Shown here piece after piece: positions 1 through 5,915 of a stretch of 8,981 nt of DNA (positions are counted from its first letter, which is position 1; each line of letters starts with the position of its first letter). The stretch comes from Phycisphaerae bacterium (lineage in GTDB: Bacteria; Planctomycetota; Phycisphaerae; Phycisphaerales; SM1A02). The notes beneath the pieces were generated by a model, which had not been told where the DNA came from, ran no database searches, and saw only the letters and a program-made list of their open reading frames with translations. The stretch is taken from contig JAUIHC010000103.1 in the NCBI GenBank assembly GCA_030432455.1, forward strand, positions 1-8,981, written 5' to 3'. The position numbers and the translations under genes are program-made.

Positions 1-971
1 GCCTTGGCGGTCGCCCCAAGATCCCGCTGCAGATCGAAGCGATCGACCCGCACGACCATGCCGTCCACGCCGTGGTCGAGCTGGTGCCGCTCCTCGCGGA
101 ACGCCTCGACCCGCGCGACGACCTCGGCGATCGTGCCGAACGCCTTCGAGTGCGCGTTCGCGGGCACGCCCCACGACTTCACCAGATCGAGAAACGCCGA
201 GTAGCGATCGACCTCGACGCCGACCGTCTCGCCGCGGCCGTGCGCGATGAAGCGGAGGCCGCGGCTCGCGGTGATCCTCGGATCGAGACTCTTGAGCGTG
301 CCTGCGGTCGAGTTGCGGGCGTTGGCGAAGAGCGGTTCGCCCGCGGCCTCGCGCTCGGCGTTCACCCGCTCGAACGACGCGTTCGGCATGACGATCTCGC
401 CGCGGATCTCGACGACCTCGGGCGGCGCGTCGGTGGCGAGCGTCAGCGGGATCGAGCGGATCGCCCGGACATTGCTGGTGATGACATCGCCGCGGGTGCC
501 GTCGCCGCGGGTCGTCGCGGAGACGAGTCGCCCCCGCTCGTAGCGCAGCGAGATCGCGACGCCGTCGATCTTCGGATCGCAGACCAGATCGACGCCGGGG
601 TTCGAGTCGCCGTCAGCGAAGAGCCCGCCCTCGGCGTCGGGTTCGCGGGTCGGCACCTCGCGATCGAGTCCCTTCAGCACCCGGTCGAACCACGCCCGCA
701 GATCCTCGATCGAGTACGTGTTGTCGATCGAGGTCATCGGGACCGCGTGCCGGGCCGACTCGAAACCGCTGACCGGCTCGCCGCCGACCCGCTGGGTCGG
801 GCTGTGGGGGTCGGCGAGTTCGGGATGCGTCGCTTCGAGCGACGCGAGCTCCTGAAGCCGCGCGTCGAAGTCGCGGTCCGACATGATCGGATCGGCCTCG
901 ACGTAGTACGCCCGGTTGGCCCGGTCGAGCAGGTCGCGGAGTTCGAGGATGCGGTCGGTGTCTCGGCTCAC
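1..971 (-). CDS. ligA: NAD-dependent DNA ligase LigA (N-terminal 323 residues, partial)
   Basis: LigA seals nicks in duplex DNA during replication and repair, using NAD+ to adenylate an active-site lysine. The visible part has the domain Ia NAD-binding segment (about residues 17-42, with Tyr22, Tyr23, Asp32 and Asp36). The nucleotidyltransferase domain follows, with the KIDG motif (Lys134 is the expected AMP-accepting lysine), a TRGDGTRGD segment, an RGE motif, FANARNSTAG and the DGMVVRV motif (residues 303-309). Families of this type are about 670 residues, so the rest of the adenylation domain, the OB fold, zinc finger, HhH and BRCT parts lie left of the window. A GTG start at 971-969 is chosen because the upstream gene stops at 977, leaving 5 bases; no ATG is available nearby. 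Compared with E. coli LigA there are about 19 extra, acidic and Gly-rich residues just before KIDG. Motif IV has Arg308 where many ligases have Lys. Identification is very secure. Confidence 0.96.
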   Translation of the reverse strand, partial: MSRDTDRILELRDLLDRANRAYYVEADPIMSDRDFDARLQELASLEATHPELADPHSPTQRVGGEPVSGFESARHAVPMTSIDNTYSIEDLRAWFDRVLKGLDREVPTREPDAEGGLFADGDSNPGVDLVCDPKIDGVAISLRYERGRLVSATTRGDGTRGDVITSNVRAIRSIPLTLATDAPPEVVEIRGEIVMPNASFERVNAEREAAGEPLFANARNSTAGTLKSLDPRITASRGLRFIAHGRGETVGVEVDRYSAFLDLVKSWGVPANAHSKAFGTIAEVVARVEAFREERHQLDHGVDGMVVRVDRFDLQRDLGATAK

Positions 972-976
972 GGTGC

Positions 977-1270
977 TCAGTCCCGCGAGATCTGCCCGGG
1001 CCCCTTGCCCGCGGTCTTGTCCCAGGTGTTGTCGCCCGACCGCTGGTACTTCGTGAAGCCGAGTCGGTCGAGGTTCGAGTCGGAGAGCTTCGTCGAGTCG
1101 CTGCGATCGGAGTGGTTCAACGCCAGTCCCGGCGCCGACACGAGCCGCTTCACCGGCTCACCGGTCTCCGGGTGTTCGGTCAGCGGCGGATCGCTCATCG
1201 ACTGAAACACCTCGAAGGGCTCCCCGAGCGTTCCATCGGGCTTGATCACGGCGTAGTCGTAGGTCGGCAT
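977..1270 (-). CDS. FmdB-like small protein lacking the zinc-ribbon cysteines
   Basis: A 97-residue protein beginning MPTYDYAVIKPDG and continuing with FEVFQSMSDPPLTEHPETGE and VKRLVS. This follows the FmdB/CxxC-CxxC putative regulatory family layout (MPTYEY-CxxCG, FE-FQSM-PP, CPxCG, RRL) closely enough to recognise it. All four expected zinc ligands are replaced: Val8 and Pro11 in the first knuckle, His33 and Thr36 in the second, and the protein has no cysteine at all. The C-terminal half is hydrophilic (NLDRLGFTKYQRSGDNTWDK). FmdB proteins have no firmly known role; some are annotated as regulators. The ATG at 1270-1268 is chosen because the protein family starts with MPTY; an open extension to 1336 runs into the CACGGAG repeat. 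A GAGAAG 3 bases and an AGAGGA 12 bases upstream could bind the ribosome. It lies 5 bases before ligA and is probably co-transcribed with it. Confidence 0.8.
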   Translation of the reverse strand: MPTYDYAVIKPDGTLGEPFEVFQSMSDPPLTEHPETGEPVKRLVSAPGLALNHSDRSDSTKLSDSNLDRLGFTKYQRSGDNTWDKTAGKGPGQISRD

Positions 1271-1302
1271 GGTCTTCTCGTTTCCTCTTTCGCCATCAGT
1301 CC

Positions 1303-1492
1303 ACCACGGAGGGCACGGAGTCTCACGGAGGGCCACGGAGAACGTGAGGAATGGTCTGAGAGGGTCAAGAACCGGCGCATCGCCTCATCGAGTGAGGGTC
1401 CCCGCCGACCACAGGAATCGTCGCCGACGAGCGTGCACTCCATTCCCCCTCCGTGGCCCTCCGTGCCTCTCAGTGAGCTCCGTGGTTGGTCA
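1303..1492. repeat. Inverted CACGGAG repeat array, copy A
   Basis: The left arm carries CACGGAG at 1305, 1314, 1324 and 1334. The right arm carries the reverse complement CTCCGTG at 1449, 1459, 1469 (degenerate, CTCAGTG) and 1479. Units are therefore spaced 9-10 bases apart, about one helical turn, in two opposing arms separated by roughly 108 bases. The core between the arms shows no convincing gene. The right arm overlaps the last seven codons and the stop of the isomerase gene. A second copy lies at 7259-7392 with the same 9/10/10 spacing in its left arm. From memory, CACGGAG/CACAGAG-type repeats are scattered through many planctomycete, verrucomicrobial and acidobacterial genomes; I know of no settled function. 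No transposase is linked to it here. Confidence 0.85.
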
Positions 1493-2312
1493 GACGCCGC
1501 CGCGCGATCGCGATGTCACCCGCGCGGTCGTCGCCCGCCTCTCGTTCGATGATGACATTCACCGCGGGCACGATCGCGAGGACCTCGGGCAGGAAGGTGT
1601 TCCAGTCAACCGCGCCGGTGCCCAGCGGGACCTCGGCGCCCCAGGTGCCGGGCGTCGCGGTCGGGGTGGCGTCCTTGGCGTGGACCTGCACGACCCGCGG
1701 CGCGAGGGTGCGGATCGCCTCGACGGGGTCGCCCATGCCGTAGAGGATCATGTTCGCGGGATCGAAGTTCACGCCGACATTCGGGTGGTCGAGCTCGTCG
1801 AGCGCTTCGACGAGGGTCGCCGCCGACTCCTGCCCGGTCTCCAGCCCGAGCTTCACGCCGTCGGCCTGAAAGACATTCGCGATCTCGAAGAGTCGGTCGA
1901 GCACGATCTCCCGCCCCGGGTCGGTCGCGTCGTGCGGGATGAAACCCGCGTGCATCGTGACCAGCGGAATCCCGAACTCCCCCGCCATCGCCGCGGCCAC
2001 GCGGGCCCGCTCGCGGGTCGCGGGCCAGTGCTCGTCGAGGCGGACCCCGCCGGTGCGGGCGATCGATTCGAGCGTCGAATAGTCCTCGCCGACCGCCTCC
2101 AGCATGCCGCTGGCGACCTCCATCCCCGCCTCGCGGATGCGGGTGATGACGCCCCCGAAGACCTCGGGCCTCTCGGCCACCGGATCGAGGGCCAACTGGA
2201 CCAGTGGCAGGCCGATGCCCTGCAGGGTCTCCACCAGTCCCTCCCCGGACTCGGGTCGAAGACTCCAACTGCAGACGCCAAGTCGTTCGATCGGGACGGT
2301 CGGGACGGCCAT
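1470..2312 (-). CDS. Sugar phosphate isomerase/epimerase-like TIM-barrel protein
   Basis: A 280-residue protein of the xylose isomerase-like/AP endonuclease 2 superfamily, which binds divalent metal inside a TIM barrel and usually isomerises or epimerises sugars. The barrel pattern is complete: GVCSWSL near the N-terminus (residues 12-18), VTMHAGFIPH (118-127), LGLETG (155-160), GVNFDPANM (180-188), VQVHAKD (208-214) and NVIIERE (252-258). Glu158, Asp184, His211 and Glu256 are the likely metal ligands by family analogy. No signal peptide is seen, so it should be cytoplasmic. The ATG at 2312-2310 is preceded by GGAG 6 bases away (2319-2322); the longer open frame to 3065 is antisense to the DUF4442 gene and was discarded. 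The C-terminal residues TNHGAH and the stop are encoded within repeat copy A. The substrate cannot be told from sequence. Confidence 0.9.
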   Translation of the reverse strand: MAVPTVPIERLGVCSWSLRPESGEGLVETLQGIGLPLVQLALDPVAERPEVFGGVITRIREAGMEVASGMLEAVGEDYSTLESIARTGGVRLDEHWPATRERARVAAAMAGEFGIPLVTMHAGFIPHDATDPGREIVLDRLFEIANVFQADGVKLGLETGQESAATLVEALDELDHPNVGVNFDPANMILYGMGDPVEAIRTLAPRVVQVHAKDATPTATPGTWGAEVPLGTGAVDWNTFLPEVLAIVPAVNVIIEREAGDDRAGDIAIARRRLTNHGAH

Positions 2313-2388
2313 CGGGGGCTCCAGAGAGGCTCGGAACGGGAGTCGAGACGGCGTCGAGCCCCCGTTCGGGACCCGGCGCGAGGGCCGG

Positions 2389-2394
2389 AGTCTA
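2389..2394 (-). promoter_or_regulatory. Candidate -10 element (TAGACT) for the isomerase gene
   Basis: On the minus strand the sequence GCTAGACTC gives TAGACT, 4 of 6 matches to TATAAT, about 77 bases before the isomerase start. No good -35 box is visible. The same GCTAG(A/T)CTC string occurs just before the DUF1800 gene, which is the main reason to note it. Confidence 0.3.
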
Positions 2395-2414
2395 GCGGCC
2401 CACGCCGACGGCCC

Positions 2415-2444
2415 GTGGCATCCCGGAGCCTCGTGTCCTACCAT
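2415..2444 (+). promoter_or_regulatory. Candidate promoter for the DUF4442/membrane protein pair
   Basis: GTGGCA (2415-2420) and TACCAT (2439-2444) lie 18 bases apart and match 4 of 6 bases each of the standard -35 and -10 boxes. The -10 box resembles TACCGT before the RCC1 gene. Transcription from here would divide the divergent region between the isomerase and DUF4442 genes. No other gene is seen in the 195 bases from 2313 to 2507. Confidence 0.35.
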
Positions 2445-2447
2445 GCC

Positions 2448-2473
2448 CGTCCGGTGTCGCGTGGCACCGGACG
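2448..2473 (+). other. Hairpin in the likely leader of the DUF4442 gene
   Basis: CGTCCGGTG (2448-2456) and CACCGGACG (2465-2473) form a perfect 9-bp stem with an 8-base loop. It begins directly after the candidate -10 box and ends 34 bases before the GTG start. It could be a leader hairpin or an operator for a dimeric regulator; the sequence does not decide. Confidence 0.5.
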
Positions 2474-2507
2474 ACCGACGGCGATCGATCGACGGGACCC
2501 GCCCTCC

Positions 2508-3143
2508 GTGACCACCGCCCCTCTCGACCGCTCGAGCCTCGACGACCCGTCGGCGACCCCGCCCGCGGGGATGCTCTCGGGGCCCAAGCCGCTCGGAAAG
2601 CGCCTGGAAGCGTGGCTGAGCCGGCTCTCGACGAAGAACAACTTCTGGCACCGGGTCTGCTCGCTCATCTGGCTGCCCTTCGCCTTCCGAAGCGGCATCA
2701 CCCTCCGCCGGATCGACGCCAAGCGGTTCACCGCGGTGCTTCCGTACCGACGATTCAACCGCAACTGGTACAACGCGATGGCGGGTGCCGCGCTCCTCGG
2801 GAACTCCGAGGTCGCGGCGGGCATGTACCTCTTCGCGAGCTGCGGCAGCGACTACGAGGTCATCTGCAAGCGGATGGAATACAAGTTCCTGCGGCCCTGC
2901 TACGGCCCCGCGGTCTACACCGTGACCAACGCCGAGGATGTCGAGGCCAAGATCGCCGCGGGCGGCGAGTTCAACATCTCGCTGGAGATGGAGATCAGTC
3001 AGCAGCTCTCCCGGCACGGCAAGGACCGCGACCTGCGGGTCGGTCGGTGCTCGATCACCTTCCACTGCACGCCGAAGGACCTCGCCGAGCAGCTGCGGGA
3101 GAAGCGACGACTGCGGCTGGAGAGCCGCGGCCGGAACGCATGA
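2508..3143 (+). CDS. DUF4442 hotdog-fold (thioesterase-like) protein
   Basis: A 211-residue protein resembling the DUF4442 family, which has the hotdog fold of PaaI-type acyl-CoA thioesterases. The pattern seen is a helical N-terminal part ending in LIWLPFAFRSG, then a strand (ITLRRIDAKRFTAVLPYRRFNRNWYNAMAGAA in shorter pieces), a helix with GNSEVAAGMYLF, and strands YEVICKRMEYKFLRP and VGRCSITFHCTP. The helix that normally carries the catalytic acid has Glu in GNSEVAAG, but enzymatic activity for DUF4442 proteins is not established. A GTG at 2508 is preferred because it gives a natural MTTAP-like start near the candidate promoter; ATG at 2571 after GCGGGG is a real alternative that would remove 21 poorly conserved residues. 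The stop overlaps the ATG of the next gene, so the two are likely translationally coupled. Substrate unknown. Confidence 0.72.
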   Translation: MTTAPLDRSSLDDPSATPPAGMLSGPKPLGKRLEAWLSRLSTKNNFWHRVCSLIWLPFAFRSGITLRRIDAKRFTAVLPYRRFNRNWYNAMAGAALLGNSEVAAGMYLFASCGSDYEVICKRMEYKFLRPCYGPAVYTVTNAEDVEAKIAAGGEFNISLEMEISQQLSRHGKDRDLRVGRCSITFHCTPKDLAEQLREKRRLRLESRGRNA

Positions 3144-4369
3144 CCGGATCCGCCCCGCCCATGACCGACGACCACCGCCCGGGGGGACCGCTCGCTCACC
3201 TCGGGGCGACGGTGGGCTGGGGACTCTTCGGCGCCTCCAGCTGGACCTGGTGCATCGGCATGTTCCTGCCGACGATCCTGCTCGCCCGATTCGGGTGGGC
3301 GGGCTTCTGGGCGTTCCTGATCCCCAATGTGCTCGGCTGCGCGGGCTTCGGCTATGTCTTCGGCCGCGAGGCGAGCCGCCGATTCGCCACCCGACACGCC
3401 CCGGCGATCCGCTGGTTCAGTCTGGCGACGATCGCGTTCCAGATCTTCTTCATCGGCTGGGCGTGCGGGTCGTTCGTGTTCACGCCGACCATCGCGGCGG
3501 ACGCCCTCACCGACGATCCGGGGGTCGCCGGCGCCGTCGGCGACACGCTCGTCTGGCCGGTCCTCGGCACGATCCTCACCTGGACCGCGGCCGCGGTGGC
3601 GCTCGGCGCCCGAAGCGATCGCTTCTGGCGGTGGTTCGCCGCGGTCGCCGCGATCACATCGGGCACGCTGTTCGCGATGGCGCTTCGACGCACCGGCGGA
3701 CTTCCCGAGGCCCCGGCCCCCGAAGGCGGCGCCTCGCTGCTCGCCGCGGTCCCCGTCGTCACGCTCGGCTTCCTCGCCTGTCCCGCCCTCGACGCGACCT
3801 TCCACCGGATGCGGCAGCAGTCGCCGAGCCGCCACGCCTTCGCGGTGTTCGGCATCGTCTTCTCCGCGATGCTGCTCTTCGCGGCCACGACCTTCGACGC
3901 CGCCTCCCCGACCCGACTCGCCGAGGCGATCCTCCCCTTCGCGGTCGCCCAGTGGACGCTGCAACTCGTCTTCACGATCGGGGCCCACGCCCGCGAGGTG
4001 CCGCTGCTGCCCGCGGGTCGGCTGGGCTCCGGGCCTGCGATCGCGATCGCGGTGGTCATCGGGGCGGTGGCGGGACTCCCGGGCGTCGCGGGCGAGCCGG
4101 TCTACCTCGGGTTCCTCGGCCTCTACGCGATTCCGTTCCCGATGTACGCGATCGCCGCCCTGGTCGCGGGCGAGCATCCGCTGCGGACCCGCGCGATGCC
4201 GACCGTGGTCGTGCTCTCGATGCTGCTCGCCCCCCTCGGGTGGATCGGATTCGTCGAGAACCGCACCGCCGCCCTGCTCCCGGTCGCGGCCGCGACCGCG
4301 ATCGCGGGATGGATGATCGGACGCTTCCAGAGCCGCCAGGGCCTCCCCGATCCGGCGATCGGAGCCTGA
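3140..4369 (+). CDS. Polytopic membrane protein, transporter-like
   Basis: A 409-residue very hydrophobic protein with about 12 membrane segments, roughly at residues 21-48, 53-74, 90-114, 138-156, 163-182, 197-215, 234-252, 260-280, 298-316, 320-344, 352-371 and 377-395. The first two segments (GASSWTWCIGMFLPTILL, then FWAFLIPNVLG) resemble the start of sodium/solute symporter-like or other LeuT-fold carriers, but I cannot confirm the family and name no substrate. The ATG at 3140 overlaps the DUF4442 stop (ATGA), supporting coupling. A second in-frame ATG at 3161 (MTDDHRPGG) is an alternative start, and its first 17 bases are identical to the first 17 bases of the DUF1501 gene. With the hotdog-like neighbour, a lipid- or acyl-related role is conceivable but only a guess. 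Confidence 0.7.
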   Translation: MTGSAPPMTDDHRPGGPLAHLGATVGWGLFGASSWTWCIGMFLPTILLARFGWAGFWAFLIPNVLGCAGFGYVFGREASRRFATRHAPAIRWFSLATIAFQIFFIGWACGSFVFTPTIAADALTDDPGVAGAVGDTLVWPVLGTILTWTAAAVALGARSDRFWRWFAAVAAITSGTLFAMALRRTGGLPEAPAPEGGASLLAAVPVVTLGFLACPALDATFHRMRQQSPSRHAFAVFGIVFSAMLLFAATTFDAASPTRLAEAILPFAVAQWTLQLVFTIGAHAREVPLLPAGRLGSGPAIAIAVVIGAVAGLPGVAGEPVYLGFLGLYAIPFPMYAIAALVAGEHPLRTRAMPTVVVLSMLLAPLGWIGFVENRTAALLPVAAATAIAGWMIGRFQSRQGLPDPAIGA

Positions 4370-4381
4370 ACTGCGGGCTCC
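4361..4381 (+). terminator. Weak hairpin at the end of the membrane protein gene
   Basis: GGAGCC (4361-4366) pairs with GGCTCC (4376-4381) around a 9-base loop that contains the stop codon. There is no following T tract, so intrinsic termination is doubtful. Confidence 0.25.
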
Positions 4382-4408
4382 GCTGAGCCGGAACCGCGGC
4401 CGCGACGC

Positions 4409-4414
4409 TAGTCT
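4409..4414 (+). promoter_or_regulatory. Candidate -10 element (TAGTCT) before the DUF1800 gene
   Basis: GCTAGTCTC ends 6 bases before the ATG at 4421. If TAGTCT is the -10 box, transcription would start at or within a base or two of the ATG, giving a leaderless message. No Shine-Dalgarno sequence precedes the ATG, which fits. The best -35 candidate (CTGAGC, 4383-4388) is poor and 20 bases away. Confidence 0.35.
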
Positions 4415-4420
4415 CATCAC

Positions 4421-5884
4421 ATGTCGGCCGACCCCCTGAGCCCGCTGCCGGACCGCGACTTCGACTTCTGGTCGGCGGCGCACCTCCTGCGACGAGCGGG
4501 GTTCGGCGGCACGCCCGCGGAAATCGGCGTGTTGCAGGCTGCCGGACTCGACGGCGCGGTCGCCCGACTCGTCGAGTACGAGCCGACGCCCGACACCGAC
4601 TCCCGCGCGGTCCCCGACATCATGCGACCGCAGACGCCCGAAGAGCAGGCCATGCTCGCCCGGGCCCGGGAAGTCGGCGACGAGGCGACCCTCGAACGCT
4701 CCCGACGCGATCGACAGAATCGGCAGCGACGCGATCGCGACCAACTGCGGTCCCTGCGACGCTGGTGGTTCGATCGCATGGTGACGACGCCCAATCCGCT
4801 CGAGGAGAAGATGACGCTCTTCTGGCACGGGCACTACGCGACCGGCTATCGCACCATCGAGGACAGTTGGCACATGCTCGCCCAGAACCGCCTGTTCCGG
4901 GCGCATGCGGTCGGCGACGCCCGGCAACTCGCCGCGGGCATCCTTCGCGATCCCGCCATGGTTCGCTACCTCGACGGCCAGCGGAATCGACGCGGCAACC
5001 CGAACGAGAACCTCGCCCGCGAACTCATGGAACTCTTCGTCCTCGGCGAAGGGAACGCGTACACCGAGCGCGACATCAAGGAGGTCGCCCGCTGCCTGAC
5101 CGGGCTCGACATCGACGATGACACGGTGGTCTTCCGCCCCGATCGGCACGACGACGGCGTCAAGAGCGTGCTCGGTCGCCGCGGCCGGTTCACCGGCGAC
5201 GAGGTGCTGCAGGTCCTCTTCGCTCGCCCCGAGGCCGCGACCTTCCTCGCGGGCAAGCTCTATCGGTTCTTCGTGAACGACGCTCCGGGACCGCGGAGTC
5301 GCGACGCTCAGCGGACGATCGACGGCCTCGCGAAACTCCTTCGACGGCACGAGTTCGATCTCGCGCCGGTGCTCTCCCGTCTCTTCGCGAGCCGCCACTT
5401 CCACGATCCCGCCAACCGCGGCGCGATCGTGAAGAGTCCGATCCAACTGCTCGTCGAGGCGATCCGCAGTCTCGGCACCCCACCCCGGGACGCGGACCGA
5501 CTGCTCGACGACGCCGACCGCATGGGACAGTCGCTCTTCCAGCCGCCGTCGGTCAAGGGCTGGGACGGGGGCCGCGCGTGGATCAACACCGCGACGCTCT
5601 TCGTGCGGCAGAATGTGCTGGTGCATCTGCTGGTCGGCGAAGGCGGAACGGCCGCGCCGTTCCCCGCCGAACATCTGATCGCGCACCTCTCCGGCGACGG
5701 CCCGCCCGATCCCGACGCGACCGTCGAGTACCTCCTGCGATTCTGCCTCGGCACCGAGCCGCATCCCGATCGCCGCCGGGAACTCCGTGCCTTCCTCGCC
5801 GAGGTCGGGGATCGCGTCGATCGCGATCGGATCGTCGCCATGCTCGCGATCATCACCGCCCTGCCCGAGTATCAGTTGTGCTGA
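4421..5884 (+). CDS. DUF1800 family protein
   Basis: A 487-residue protein with the full set of DUF1800 (PF08811) motifs: HLLRRAGFGGTP (residues 21-32), PLEEKMTLFWHGHYAT (126-141), NENLARELMELFVLGEG (195-211) followed by a helix ending CLTG, and PPSVKGWDGGRAWIN (375-389). Length matches the family. The conserved WHGH pair (His136, His138) and the NLARELMELF helix are the most invariant family features, but no reaction is known. A highly charged Arg/Asp-rich stretch (about residues 93-108) separates the first and second motifs. No signal peptide is seen. The DUF1501 gene follows after 31 bases on the same strand, the usual arrangement for this pair in planctomycetes and other bacteria, suggesting that the products act together. 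The ATG at 4421 directly precedes a family-like start. Confidence 0.93.
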   Translation: MSADPLSPLPDRDFDFWSAAHLLRRAGFGGTPAEIGVLQAAGLDGAVARLVEYEPTPDTDSRAVPDIMRPQTPEEQAMLARAREVGDEATLERSRRDRQNRQRRDRDQLRSLRRWWFDRMVTTPNPLEEKMTLFWHGHYATGYRTIEDSWHMLAQNRLFRAHAVGDARQLAAGILRDPAMVRYLDGQRNRRGNPNENLARELMELFVLGEGNAYTERDIKEVARCLTGLDIDDDTVVFRPDRHDDGVKSVLGRRGRFTGDEVLQVLFARPEAATFLAGKLYRFFVNDAPGPRSRDAQRTIDGLAKLLRRHEFDLAPVLSRLFASRHFHDPANRGAIVKSPIQLLVEAIRSLGTPPRDADRLLDDADRMGQSLFQPPSVKGWDGGRAWINTATLFVRQNVLVHLLVGEGGTAAPFPAEHLIAHLSGDGPPDPDATVEYLLRFCLGTEPHPDRRRELRAFLAEVGDRVDRDRIVAMLAIITALPEYQLC

Positions 5885-5915
5885 CTGCGCCCGACCCCAC
5901 TCCCCGGACCTCGTC

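Noticed and set aside
72..1205. Plus-strand open frame of 377 codons
   Set aside because: It is antisense to ligA and the FmdB-like gene, both supported by strong motifs.
1271..1336. N-terminal extension of the FmdB-like protein
   Set aside because: The 22 extra residues are encoded by the CACGGAG repeat, and the family begins with MPTY.
1303..1340. CACGGAG units read as a CRISPR array
   Set aside because: Units are 7 bases with 2-3 base gaps; there are no spacers of CRISPR length and no cas genes.
1269..2507. Upstream extension of the DUF4442 frame
   Set aside because: The frame is open by chance over the isomerase gene on the other strand; similarity to DUF4442 begins only after about 2600.
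2313..3065. Upstream extension of the isomerase frame
   Set aside because: It runs antisense through the DUF4442 gene, and the barrel begins just after the ATG at 2312, which has a GGAG at good distance.
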